Of a stretch of 64,000 nt of DNA, positions 1 through 9,731 are shown piece after piece. The translations under genes were made by a program, and so were the position numbers. The stretch comes from Paramacrobiotus metropolitanus (taxonomy: Eukaryota; Tardigrada; Eutardigrada; Parachela; Macrobiotidae), in the NCBI RefSeq assembly GCF_019649055.1, contig NW_026570403.1:1-64000 (forward strand). The letters run 5' to 3'. The stretch's first letter is position 1, and the number at the start of each line of letters is the position of its first letter. The notes under the pieces were generated by a model, which was given only the letters and a program-made list of their open reading frames with translations, made no database searches and had not been told where the DNA came from.

Positions 1-1
1 G

Positions 2-1294
2 AAGGCACGAGTCGCCAAAATAACGACGATCGAGGAGTTGGACCTGGACAACAAATGCAGAAGTCCACCACCTAAAGCTGGATCCCCACGTAGAGACAAA
101 GCGCTAGACCGACAAGTCGTCTTCAACAGCGAACGAGTCTCTCCCAGCATGGTCAACATGTTCGATAAAGTACGGACGGCCAAACCAATGGACCCGAAGG
201 CCAATTTACTTCTCTACCCTACAACGGTAGTCCGACCTATCCGGCCAATCGAAGCCAGATCGACATCCGACCGACAAACGACACGGCCTGGATAAACATT
301 CAGAACACGACTCACCAAACAAGGTGCTGAAGAAGGTGTTCGACTCGGACATATGCAATACGCTGATGTCTATGAACCGGAAATCAACAATGCATTCGTC
401 GAATGGGAACTCCCACACAGAGTGGCGAAGACTTGGCCCCCCGACTCGGGAAGCAGCCAAAACCCCAATTCGAAGTTTTCGAGGCAACAGAGGTAGAAGT
501 CGTCTGGACGTACCGGTATCCAAGGACCAGAAATTGATGTACCTAGGAGAATCCGACCCCAAACGAGACGGAGTCGAATTCATGGACGGTGTAACTAAGC
601 ATGACGGGAAACGATTCACCGTCATGGTGGCAAACCACACTCATCGCGAGGTGACCTTACGCAAAGGTGCCCCGATGGGTCGAGCCGAAGCATTTACAAT
701 GATGACGGACGACCAAAAAGTCGAAGAAGCACGAGTCAACACGGCTGAAGCCGAGCAGGAAGACGGGAATCCCAGAGGAGCGACGGAAGAATCATCGACT
801 CCATGAACTTCGGTAAAAACTTAACCGACGAGCAACTAGCCAAACTGAAGGCCGTAGCATGGGATTACCGGACCGTATTTCCGACCTCGAAGAAACCTTA
901 CGGAGACGTCAAAGGGGTAACACATACCATTGACGTCCAGGGTGCACAGCCGATTAAGATGAATCCCACCAGGACAAGCTGGAAGGGACGTGAATTCATC
1001 CAGAAACACGTACAGGAGATGCTCGACCAAGGAGTCATCGAACCGTCATCGGCAGCATGGAGCTTCCCCGTCGTCTTAGCCGCGAAACGGAACGGAGACG
1101 GTACGGTAGGAACACGCTTCTGCATCAACTATATCAAGTTGAATGCAGTTACGAAAGAACAACTACCCACTACCGAACCCGGACGAGCTACTGGACCGAT
1201 GTGCCGGAATGGAATACTACGGCAAGGTAGACTGTCAGTCCGGCTTTTGGCAAATCCCATGGATGAACAGTCCAGGACTACACGACCTTCGTAA
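2..1294 (+). pseudogene. Broken 5' part of pol: linker and N-terminal reverse transcriptase
   Basis: The reading frame is open from the left edge but is interrupted several times. One frame is readable to 295, another covers about 324-806, and a third (from 803) carries the start of the reverse transcriptase, with a Ty3-like stretch GVIEPSSAAWSFPVVLAAK followed by CINYIKLNAV. The frame then changes near 1,165, again near 1,257 and again near 1,273 before entering the long ORF that starts at 1306. The RT palm is therefore split over several frames. An aspartic protease would be expected in the first 500 bp, but I could not recognise a D(S/T)G motif. The copy may be defective, or the assembly may contain single-base errors; these cannot be told apart here. 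Confidence 0.6.
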
Positions 1295-1305
1295 CACCCG
1301 AAGGC

Positions 1306-4300
1306 ATGTGGCGATTTAACCGTATGCCGTTTGGAGTCTGCAACGGACCAGCAACTTTCCAAATGCATATGGACAAGATCACGGCATCAGCTCGGAAGAA
1401 GGGTGTGTTCGCCTACATTGACGATATCATCTTCTTCGGCAAAACGTTCGAAGACTTCCTTGAGGCTTTCCGAGCAACCCTCGAATGCCTCCGTGATGCT
1501 GGATTTACGGTCAAACCCTCCAAATGCGAGGTCGGAACGGACAGACTGCTGTTCCTGGGACATGTTCTTAGTAAAAACGGAGTCCAGACCGACGATGAGA
1601 AAGTGGCCTGTATCGCAGAACAAAGCTGCCCGAGAACTGAACGGCAACTTAGGTCGTTCCTCGGACTGGCCAACTACTACCGGAAATTCATCCGAGGATA
1701 CGCTCAGAAAACTTCAAAAATGTACGAGCTCCTCCGGAAGGATAAGAATATCAAGCTCGATTGGACGGAAGCCCACACGGCTGAGTTCAACGACATTAAG
1801 AAGGCGCTAACCGAAGCACCTGTACTGGCGAAGTTCGACCCGACCAAGAAGACCGTCATCGAATGTGACGCAAGCGGAGCCGGACTTGGCGCGGTGATCT
1901 CACAAGACGATCATCCAATCGCCTACGCCAGCAGAGTCCTACGAGGACCGGAACTCAACTATGGAGTTACCGAATGGGAATGCTTGGCCGTGGTATGGGC
2001 CGTGCAGAAATTTAAGCACTTCATCGACCACGGACCATTCACCGTAAGGACGGATCATCGAGCACTGCAGAACCTGCTCCGATGCGAGTCAAACCGACCT
2101 GGCATCAACCCTCGACTAACGAGATGGGCACTGGCTTTACAAGGACGGGACATAACCATCGAGTATAAGCCAGGAGTTTTCTGCGACAATGCGGACGCCC
2201 TGTCGAGATGGCCACTCGAACGTAGTGACGACAAAGATCCACACGAAGAGTTGGACCAAGTCCCCAACTTCGAGGACTTCAAGGACGAAATCAAGGTCTG
2301 CACAATACGGACTCTTAGACGTCTGAAGGCAAATGCCTCAAGGAAAAGGAAGAAGGATCTGAAGGAACCACCGAAAATCCCCCTTCCACCGGTTCTACCC
2401 GGATGCAATGTCATAACCGACTGGGATGACTTGAGTACCACAGAGGTCCGAGTCATTAACATACCAGCACCGGAGACACCGGAACCGACCGTTCGAACCG
2501 TCAACACGGCGGAGGACGACGAGTTGGAAGTCGAAAAGACACTCCCACCTCCACCCGAACCGAACGTAGAACTTCGGAAAGCGCAGTTGCGAGACCCACA
2601 ACTACGCAAAATCATTGATGAACTGGAACACCCAGAGAACCTTGACCATAAGTCGCAACATCTGGAACATTACCAGATGGCGCAAGGAGTCTTGTACAGA
2701 CTGAAGACCATCAACACAAAGTTGGAACGGTGCTTCGTCGTACCACTCTTTATGCGTAATCAAATTATCCGATCACTCCACGATGGAAAAACCGGAAACC
2801 ATTTCGGACGGGAGAAGACGATCGAAGCGCTGAAGCTGCGTTACTATTGGCCACGGATGAACACCGACGCCATCGCCTACATTGAGAAATGCCGACAGTG
2901 CATCATGACCAATAAGCAACGACGCCCACCACCTGGTAAACTCCAGAAGATGGAAGTCGGTGAAGCCTGGTACCGCATCTATGCGGACTTCAAAGGTCCT
3001 CTTCCTCGAACGGAGACGAAGGGATACCAGTATATCGCAGTGGTAACCGACCAGCTGACGAAGTTCACCGTAGCTCGGGCAACGAAGACGAACACCGCGA
3101 AGGAATTCGAACGGTTCTTCGTCAAAGACGTCCTTTTGAAGTACGGAATGCCGACCTTCATCCACTCGGACAGAGGGACACACTTCACAGCGAAGACGTT
3201 CGCTAAGGTCGCACGGATCTTCGGCATCCAACATACGCTTGGAACTGCCCATCATCCGGAAGCACAAGGACAAGTCGAACGGCAAATGCAAACGATTTGG
3301 GACGGGATAAGGAAGTTCTGCGATGTAAAAGACGGACACCGATGGCACAGAGCCTTGGATTACGTCGTCTGCGGAATGAACCGAGCCGTCCATGCCGCGA
3401 CTAAGTTCTCACCGTTCTACATGCTATACGGTCGAGAAATGACCATGCCACAGGACATAGTGGCCGGAACGAATACACCGGAAACCTTTACGGATAAGGA
3501 ACAATATATCCGACGGATAAAGGAACGACTTCAACGCTCGCACGAGATTGCTCGCATCAACATTGATGAAGCGTTCGAACGGAACGCCGAGCACTACAAC
3601 AAAAAGTCGAATCCGACCTTCAAACCGAGGGATAAGGTAACGGTGGAATTCCCGACCAAGGACCCAGCTCGGAAGGAACGCTATGATGGAGTTTGGACGG
3701 TCATCAACTATGTTGGCCCAAACAACTTGCTCCTCCGATGCGAGGACGGACGTGAAGACACGGTAGCCGTCGACCGAGTTAAACATTGCCGAGTCGAGAC
3801 AAGTCGACCAGCAACTCGGTCAACTGGCCCGGTAGCCGACCCGACAGAAGGGAAAGCTACTCGGAAGCCGAAAAAGAAAACGGAAGAAACCGTCGAAAAT
3901 CCTTCGAATCCGACCAACGATGCGGATAAAACCGAACCGAAGGTGAAGAACAAGCGAGGTCGACCTCGGAAGAAACCTCCGACCGACTTCGAGACACCGG
4001 CACTGAAGGAACTTCAGAAGCAAGATGTGATAGCTGCCGACCCAGCACCGACCTCGGAGGAAGTCGACGAGCACAAAGCTCAGCCGACCACCGAGCAGCC
4101 GAAGAAGTCGGATGACAAGTCGGAAACGCCGGTCCAGCCAGCCAACCAACTAACAGAGGAACCGAAGTCGGCAATAAAGCCAGCTCGAAAAAAGAGGACG
4201 GTAAAGCAAACCGACCCGTCGGCACCGACCACAGAGGCCGTCGTAGCCGACTCGGCAGTCCAACCGACCAAGCCAAAGCGCAAGTATACAAAGCGGAAGG

Positions 4301-4575
4301 TCGACTTACCTAGTACATCGGCGCCGACCACGGTAGTCGTAGCAGCCGACCAGGCAGTCGAACCGACTAAGCCGAAGCGGAAATACGGAACAGCTAAGAA
4401 ACCAAAGCTGACAGCACAACAGATGCTGGAAGAAACAGAAGTCGCTGAAGATGAAGCCCATAAGGAAATCCTTGAACGAATTACTGAAGGACGGGCGGAC
4501 TCGGAGAAACCAGTCAAAACAGCAAAACCTAAGACACCCAAAACAGCAGTCACAACAGAACAGACTCAGTCATAG
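1306..4575 (+). CDS. pol: Ty3/gypsy pol polyprotein: RT (C-part), RNase H, integrase, basic tail
   Basis: The 1,089-residue ORF begins inside the reverse transcriptase, with MPFGVCNGPATFQ (the LPFG-type motif) and the catalytic YIDDI box near residue 38. RNase H follows (ECDASGAGLG near residue 190, a Glu in TEWECLAVVWA, and RTDHRALQNL). Integrase has an HX6H..CX2C zinc region (about residues 490-530, ending CRQC). Its catalytic triad is Asp in YADFKG, Asp in HSDRGTHF and Glu in HPEAQGQVERQ. A GPY/F-like module (WTVINYVGP) comes next. The last 250 residues are Pro/Lys-rich, with AT-hook-like KRGRPRKKP and two related blocks ending KPKRKYTKRK and KPKRKYGTAKK, plausibly DNA- or chromatin-binding. 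The true start lies upstream in the broken segment. It is the only ORF of the element with a recognised enzyme function. Confidence 0.9.
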   Translation: MWRFNRMPFGVCNGPATFQMHMDKITASARKKGVFAYIDDIIFFGKTFEDFLEAFRATLECLRDAGFTVKPSKCEVGTDRLLFLGHVLSKNGVQTDDEKVACIAEQSCPRTERQLRSFLGLANYYRKFIRGYAQKTSKMYELLRKDKNIKLDWTEAHTAEFNDIKKALTEAPVLAKFDPTKKTVIECDASGAGLGAVISQDDHPIAYASRVLRGPELNYGVTEWECLAVVWAVQKFKHFIDHGPFTVRTDHRALQNLLRCESNRPGINPRLTRWALALQGRDITIEYKPGVFCDNADALSRWPLERSDDKDPHEELDQVPNFEDFKDEIKVCTIRTLRRLKANASRKRKKDLKEPPKIPLPPVLPGCNVITDWDDLSTTEVRVINIPAPETPEPTVRTVNTAEDDELEVEKTLPPPPEPNVELRKAQLRDPQLRKIIDELEHPENLDHKSQHLEHYQMAQGVLYRLKTINTKLERCFVVPLFMRNQIIRSLHDGKTGNHFGREKTIEALKLRYYWPRMNTDAIAYIEKCRQCIMTNKQRRPPPGKLQKMEVGEAWYRIYADFKGPLPRTETKGYQYIAVVTDQLTKFTVARATKTNTAKEFERFFVKDVLLKYGMPTFIHSDRGTHFTAKTFAKVARIFGIQHTLGTAHHPEAQGQVERQMQTIWDGIRKFCDVKDGHRWHRALDYVVCGMNRAVHAATKFSPFYMLYGREMTMPQDIVAGTNTPETFTDKEQYIRRIKERLQRSHEIARINIDEAFERNAEHYNKKSNPTFKPRDKVTVEFPTKDPARKERYDGVWTVINYVGPNNLLLRCEDGREDTVAVDRVKHCRVETSRPATRSTGPVADPTEGKATRKPKKKTEETVENPSNPTNDADKTEPKVKNKRGRPRKKPPTDFETPALKELQKQDVIAADPAPTSEEVDEHKAQPTTEQPKKSDDKSETPVQPANQLTEEPKSAIKPARKKRTVKQTDPSAPTTEAVVADSAVQPTKPKRKYTKRKVDLPSTSAPTTVVVAADQAVEPTKPKRKYGTAKKPKLTAQQMLEETEVAEDEAHKEILERITEGRADSEKPVKTAKPKTPKTAVTTEQTQS

Positions 4576-4751
4576 GGCCATAGGCGTAAAACTTAGAATA
4601 AGTTTTAGGTAGCTTAACAGTAGCCAGATATAGATGGACCTTTGGTGTCGAAATGGAACCTCTTCAGTTGACCGGAACATCTTCAGTTGAATGTACGGGA
4701 GTTGGTAGAATTCTAACGCGCCGTATTTCCTTTCCTTGACAGCAAGCGACA
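4576..4751 (+). promoter_or_regulatory. Short spacer between pol and ORF2 with hairpin and likely splice acceptor
   Basis: The spacer holds a perfect 8-bp stem with a 3-nt loop at 4588-4606 (AAAACTTA / TAAGTTTT). It ends in a pyrimidine-rich run and TTGACAG at 4736-4742, nine bases before the ORF2 ATG. The run plus AG looks like a 3' splice site, so ORF2 may be expressed from a spliced subgenomic mRNA. A nearly identical TTTGACAG precedes ORF4. The splice function is inferred; the donor would be outside the window or in gag/pol. Confidence 0.4.
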
Positions 4752-7700
4752 ATGTCAGGCCGTCACCGACACGACCCACCTTCCAGCGGATCAAATAGCG
4801 GACGTAGTGGCAGCGGATCGAACCGATCACAGCCCTACCCGACTTCATACACGAGTCATCGCTCGACATCGCGATCGGATAATTCGCGGTCGGCCACACA
4901 GACGCCCTTACCGCAGGTAGATAACCCTAGTGCTAACTTAACAGCTAATGTGTTAGCAGGTCTTACGGTCGGGTCCCAACGTGGAGCGATACCGCCGCAG
5001 GTTTTGCCGCCGAACACAGCAGTCGATACCACAGGCTGCCTGTGGAACCTCGGTACTGGAACGAGTCAAACGACTCCGGTAACGGCAGCGGACCTACATG
5101 GTCAAATGCCACCGTATCAGTGGTCGGCACCGACAACAATAGTCGGACCGACCAGCTCGGCATCAACAATGATGACCGGAGCAGCTTACCCGTCACCGAC
5201 AATGGTGTCAGGGATAGCGAACACGCCTGCAACGGTCTACATGGTGCCCACAATGGCGCCAGGGATGGCTAACATAGCCGGTCCGATCTACACGACGCCC
5301 ACATTGGCGCCGAGTAGTTTCCCATACACTCCACCGGCGATGCGATTTGCATCAATTCCGCCAACGTCAGGAATGCCACCACCACAAATTGCGACGATTA
5401 ACATGGTCAACCCGGATGGCACACTTTCGCCACCAAGGCCAATATTGCTTACGCCACCGACTTCGCCGACTCATCTTCGATCACCCGGACAACAAAGTTC
5501 CTGGATGGATCCGAATGCGACGACCCACTTAATGAACCGGCTGAATCAGCATAGAAGTCAGGTCGGAGGACAGAGCCAACAAATGCCTGTTTCGACGACG
5601 GCCACACAGGTCGTAACGTCGATGCCTCCACCTTTAGTCGTCGTCCAAGAAATTAACACCAACGGAAGGACCGACGAGGAACTCCGCCAACAAGCGAAAT
5701 TGGCTCGTGCTCACATAGACACGATTAGCCACGCGTTGACGCAGACTTCGCAGATGGACCCAAGCCACGCCGATTATCGAGCGGCACTATTAAATCAGCT
5801 CTCTTATAATGAGACACGGCTGAACGAGGCTACCAAGACGCTCTATCAAAGGGAACAGCAATCCCTCCGAATCTGCCAGCAGGCAGTAGCTCGAAATGTG
5901 GCCCAGAGACTGGGAGACCCAGAACCAGACCTTTCTTCGATAACCACACAGGTTGTCGTACCGACGTCCCAGCCAACTCCGTCGACTTCGGAAGGCCAAC
6001 AAGTGCCTGGCCGAACACCGTCGTTGGAGATCGGAAAACTCCGCGTCCAGAAGGAGGAGGCCATGAAGGAGGCAATTAAACTCAGAATGAGTTACTCAAA
6101 AATCCCCCATACATCGGAGAACTACTCGGCCGAGATGGGAAGGATAGGCCGAGAGGAACAACAACGTACCGATCAGGCCGCTCACCTGGAAAGGAAGATA
6201 CGAGCCGAGGAACGGAACTTGCGCTCGTCCGGAGTCTCAGCACCGACCACACAGGCGGTGATTGATGAGGAAATCCGGTTAGCTCGGCTGGACGCTTTAG
6301 CGCAAAAACGCGACGAATACCTCCACAGGATCGACGAGGCGAAGCAACGCCTGCCCACACTCGATCCGACTAAGGAACATCATCATCGAATTTTCCAGAG
6401 CAATCTCGAACTGATTGACCACTGGACAAAGAAACACATGGAGCAGGAGAGTGAAATCCGAGCACTCCAACCGGTGACAACCCAACAAGCGGCCGTCCCA
6501 ACGAGTCAACCCCAACCAATAATAGCGGTGAATGTAGGCTCGGATATGCCACCTATCATGGTCCCATTCCCATCGCTGAATCCGGTACAGCAAGTCCGAC
6601 AAGGACCACCTGTAGAACCTCTCCCAACACTGCAGGAGCTAAGGGATCTTCTCCGGATGACTAACATAGTCATCGGGCGGATTGACGCGCTACTAGAAGA
6701 TACTCCCAAAGGAACTCCGGAAGCCATCAACCTTAACGGCGACCGAGCAGCTATCGCAATGCACACACAGTGGTTGCGACCGTACTTGAACACCGGTATG
6801 CCGACGGAATTGGCCTTGCTGACAGCAATTAGTAACAGGATGAGGAATGCTCGCAACAGAGCCGAGCGACATCCCCCGTTGATTCAGAATTTGGAAGCGG
6901 CCGAACGGAGGTCGGACGCAGTGAGAGTACTTACACCGGAGCAGATCCAACCAATCCTCGTTAGGGGAGAACGACTCCTCGACCACTGGAGGATGACACC
7001 ACAGACCCAGACGACTGTGGACGGGACAGCCACTAGAATCAGCGCCCTCCACACAAGTCTCCGGATAGCTGGACGACTCACAGCACCCGGATACCCGGCC
7101 ACAGACGACCAGGCCGTACGGCTGAACCAACACGTTCGACGGATACAACAGATGATCCAGAGCGACCCACAAGGTGCCGAACAACAGGTTCCGTCCTATC
7201 ACGTGATGACAGCTCAAATCGCAGCGGATGGTCAGCCGACAGAAGCTTGGAAGGCGATTCTCATAGGCAAACAGACCATTCAACACATCTACGACCACGC
7301 CTGGCCGGGAAGCCTCGACTTCAAGTTTAATAAGATTAACGATCTCATAACCGACATAAAGTCGGTTGAGGATCTGATGAAGTCTGGTACGCCTACCACA
7401 AAGGAGGATAAGAACCGACTTCGAGCAGCTATAGGCCGTATAGACAGGGCTGGTTGGTCAGAGAAGTTTCCGACCTCCAACACGGAAGGATCGATGACGA
7501 TTCCGGGAGACATCAGGACTTCACCGATATCGTCACCACCGCCGGCAACCACACAGGTCGTCAGCGGGACATACTCACTAGACTCCCAGGTGCCTAACTC
7601 GGAACGCATCCGAAGATTGGCCGAAGTGAAAAAGGAGCGGGAGGATGTCATCGCCCAGTCGAACGAAACTAGGCAAAGGATGGCCACTCTCCCAACAGGG

Positions 7701-9731
7701 GAAGACAACCATCCCCAAGAGTTCCAAGCCTTGCTCGACCAGTACAAACAATTGTACAACTGGCACACCGATTTGGATAGACTTATCCAGTCGGAGGAAC
7801 AGCAAGTCCACCTCGCAACAGCTCTAACGCCGACAACGACCACACAGGCCGTGACGTTGGCAACCTTGGCAAGCGATACGGTCATTGCCCAGGGCAGAAT
7901 CGCCATACAGGAGGCAGAAGACGTTGTGAGACAGATTCAGCAACGTGCTGAGAAGGGACTCGAGCCGAACGCTCAGAAGATAAGCTCTGAATTCACCGCT
8001 CACATACAACTTGTGAGAAACCTGATACAACCAGGTGTGATCGAACCGGGAGTCCATTCCCAACTTGTCCAGAACGGCATAAATCAGCTGCGGGATTACA
8101 GCCGAAAGCAGCATCGACCAGCCGACTCCGACACGGAGACTTCGGACGCATTACCGTCGACCTCATCGGCCATGGAAATGCACTCGGCAATGCGGAAAAG
8201 CCGCAGGGAAAAGATGGCTGGAATAATAACCGACGGGTGGAATCTACTGGAACACCTCCAGCGATCCTTTGTCAACGAGACACCGTCCGATCCTGAAACT
8301 CTTAAAGTGGCGAGACAGAAAATGAACGACCTGATGGCCTACCTGAAAAAGGCGGACATCCTCATGGGTAAAAGTGAACCAACCGAGGCCGACGAACGGC
8401 AACTCAGGTCGGTAGTCGAACGGATCACAGAGATCCTCGACGCGGAACCGGCATACTCTAAGCGGATTCCGACTCCATCGCCACCTCGCCGAGCAGCACC
8501 GACTACGACAGCGGTGATGACTCTAGTCGGCACGACACCGATGGAGAACCCAATCGCCAACATGGACATAAACACCCAAGCGGGACAGGATTTAGCCGAT
8601 ATCTTCTTCCACCGACTTAGTGGAACCTTAACGGAACAAGAGGAAACCGACCTCACCCGGATCGACCGAGCATTACGACTCGAGTTGGATTGGGCCGATA
8701 CTCTAGGCTCATGGGAAATTCCACCGCCAGGTCCGAACCGAGACCGGCTAGTCGAGGCACTTCAGTCGGTGATCGACTATGTCAAACAGTACTTGGCTAA
8801 CCCGAACAAAGCGGGAGCACCAGTACCAGCTCGGGAGAGAACACCTTCCCCAGTCCCATCAGTTGGACTCGACGTCGAACTCCCATTCACCGAAGTAGTT
8901 GAACAAAAAGAAGTCAACATCGGCGAAGTCGAAGAACAATATCGAGAAGCGGTCGAAATTATGGAGAACCTCGGAAAACAACTCCGGGAGCTCGACCCTA
9001 ACAATGCTACGGAGAAACAGATGCGTGACGCCTTGGACCAGCAGTATACTATCTGCTCAAGGCGGGTCGAAGATTTGTGGAAGGTCCTAGAAGCTAACCC
9101 ACAAAGGGTTCAGCCGACCTCCACTCAGTCACAGCCGACTACTTCACAACAACCGCCCGAGCCCACAATGGCCGAACAGCGGGAAGAACTCGATCAGAGG
9201 TTGGCTCGTGCTAAGAAGATTGCTGCCGACTTACAACGACAAGTCGACAGTATGGACGGAACAGATCCGACCATCCGCAACATACGGATAGCAATCGGAG
9301 ATCAACTTAAGATTTCCCAGATGCACGTCCAAGACATAGAGGCGGAGTACGACATGCTCCGACGCAAATGGATGACGGATAAGGCACGTCAGGAACGACT
9401 TGAGAGATACCGGAAGGAAACGCAACAAGGCGCATCCGGTTCGCAACAGCCGAACACTTCGAGTCAGCCGACCTCGACAGCAGCTCGGATTCAGCTCCAG
9501 CCGACCTCAACAACGGGTTTGGCTCAATCGAAACCGATGGAAATGGCCGACCGGCCCATGTCTCCGGCTACAGAAGCTCGGATCATGGAAGCCATACCGG
9601 ACACGGACGAGTTGCCGAGTACGGTCGCGCCACATATAGTCAAACTGTTGACCCGAGTAGCGGAACTCATCACAGAGATGAGAGCCCGCAGAAATTTTGC
9701 GTCGACAACAGTCAGGAAGCAAACGACTTGA
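4752..9731 (+). CDS. ORF2: giant Pro/Thr/Gln-rich helical-repeat protein of the retroelement
   Basis: The 1,659-residue ORF has no family I recognise. Residues 1-55 are Arg/Ser/Gly-rich (MSGRHRHDPPSSGSNSGR). About 55-290 is low complexity (Thr, Pro, Met, Ala), with repeats of the type TMAPGMAN / TLAPSS. From about 295 onward, charged helical segments of 50 to 70 residues recur. Each has a helix, a short Asp/Pro/Thr turn and a second helix (examples start RAHIDTISHALTQ, KRDEYLHRIDEAKQR, KKEREDVIAQSNE, YREAVEIMENLGK). They are separated by linkers rich in TTQVV, TTQAV and PTSQP. No signal peptide, membrane segment, zinc knuckle or protease motif is visible, so it is not a typical envelope. A structural (capsid-like or scaffold) role is possible but unproven. 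The ATG at 4752 lies just after a likely splice acceptor. The last 13 codons overlap a -1 slippery site. Confidence 0.75.
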   Translation: MSGRHRHDPPSSGSNSGRSGSGSNRSQPYPTSYTSHRSTSRSDNSRSATQTPLPQVDNPSANLTANVLAGLTVGSQRGAIPPQVLPPNTAVDTTGCLWNLGTGTSQTTPVTAADLHGQMPPYQWSAPTTIVGPTSSASTMMTGAAYPSPTMVSGIANTPATVYMVPTMAPGMANIAGPIYTTPTLAPSSFPYTPPAMRFASIPPTSGMPPPQIATINMVNPDGTLSPPRPILLTPPTSPTHLRSPGQQSSWMDPNATTHLMNRLNQHRSQVGGQSQQMPVSTTATQVVTSMPPPLVVVQEINTNGRTDEELRQQAKLARAHIDTISHALTQTSQMDPSHADYRAALLNQLSYNETRLNEATKTLYQREQQSLRICQQAVARNVAQRLGDPEPDLSSITTQVVVPTSQPTPSTSEGQQVPGRTPSLEIGKLRVQKEEAMKEAIKLRMSYSKIPHTSENYSAEMGRIGREEQQRTDQAAHLERKIRAEERNLRSSGVSAPTTQAVIDEEIRLARLDALAQKRDEYLHRIDEAKQRLPTLDPTKEHHHRIFQSNLELIDHWTKKHMEQESEIRALQPVTTQQAAVPTSQPQPIIAVNVGSDMPPIMVPFPSLNPVQQVRQGPPVEPLPTLQELRDLLRMTNIVIGRIDALLEDTPKGTPEAINLNGDRAAIAMHTQWLRPYLNTGMPTELALLTAISNRMRNARNRAERHPPLIQNLEAAERRSDAVRVLTPEQIQPILVRGERLLDHWRMTPQTQTTVDGTATRISALHTSLRIAGRLTAPGYPATDDQAVRLNQHVRRIQQMIQSDPQGAEQQVPSYHVMTAQIAADGQPTEAWKAILIGKQTIQHIYDHAWPGSLDFKFNKINDLITDIKSVEDLMKSGTPTTKEDKNRLRAAIGRIDRAGWSEKFPTSNTEGSMTIPGDIRTSPISSPPPATTQVVSGTYSLDSQVPNSERIRRLAEVKKEREDVIAQSNETRQRMATLPTGEDNHPQEFQALLDQYKQLYNWHTDLDRLIQSEEQQVHLATALTPTTTTQAVTLATLASDTVIAQGRIAIQEAEDVVRQIQQRAEKGLEPNAQKISSEFTAHIQLVRNLIQPGVIEPGVHSQLVQNGINQLRDYSRKQHRPADSDTETSDALPSTSSAMEMHSAMRKSRREKMAGIITDGWNLLEHLQRSFVNETPSDPETLKVARQKMNDLMAYLKKADILMGKSEPTEADERQLRSVVERITEILDAEPAYSKRIPTPSPPRRAAPTTTAVMTLVGTTPMENPIANMDINTQAGQDLADIFFHRLSGTLTEQEETDLTRIDRALRLELDWADTLGSWEIPPPGPNRDRLVEALQSVIDYVKQYLANPNKAGAPVPARERTPSPVPSVGLDVELPFTEVVEQKEVNIGEVEEQYREAVEIMENLGKQLRELDPNNATEKQMRDALDQQYTICSRRVEDLWKVLEANPQRVQPTSTQSQPTTSQQPPEPTMAEQREELDQRLARAKKIAADLQRQVDSMDGTDPTIRNIRIAIGDQLKISQMHVQDIEAEYDMLRRKWMTDKARQERLERYRKETQQGASGSQQPNTSSQPTSTAARIQLQPTSTTGLAQSKPMEMADRPMSPATEARIMEAIPDTDELPSTVAPHIVKLLTRVAELITEMRARRNFASTTVRKQTT
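5598..5614 (+). repeat. ACACA-loop hairpin inside ORF2
   Basis: ACGGCC-ACACA-GGTCGT gives 6 pairs including one G.T. Flanking GACG (5594-5597) and CGTC (5617-5620) can extend the stem. It encodes part of a Thr-Gln-Val-Val linker. Confidence 0.6.
5938..5958 (+). repeat. ACACA-loop hairpin inside ORF2, 8-bp stem
   Basis: CGATAACC-ACACA-GGTTGTCG is fully paired, with one T.G pair. It again encodes a TTQVV linker between helical modules. Confidence 0.65.
6241..6260 (+). repeat. ACACA-loop hairpin inside ORF2 with bulged A
   Basis: CACCG-a-CC / GG-CGGTG pairs around ACACA. It encodes the linker before a helical module. Confidence 0.6.
9093..9114 (+). repeat. ACAAA-loop hairpin inside ORF2
   Basis: AACCC-ACAAA-GGGTT is perfect (9096-9110). 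GCT and AGC extend it across one bulged C. Confidence 0.65.
9692..9698 (+). promoter_or_regulatory. Candidate -1 ribosomal frameshift heptamer (AAATTTT) linking ORF2 to ORF3
   Basis: In the ORF2 frame the codons read AGA AAT TTT, giving A_AAT_TTT, which fits the X_XXY_YYZ rule for -1 slippage. The ORF2 stop (9729-9731) is about 30 nt downstream. The -1 frame is the ORF3 frame, and it is open for at least 150 nt upstream of the site although it has no nearby ATG. A possible downstream stem pairs GTCAGG (9711-9716) with CCTGGC (9743-9748). The geometry matches retroviral frameshift cassettes. The function is inferred from pattern only. Confidence 0.55.

Noticed and set aside
2055-4553. Several antisense ORFs of 100 to 200 codons opposite pol
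   Set aside because: They are shadows of a strongly biased coding strand; the plus strand has clear RT, RNase H and integrase motifs.
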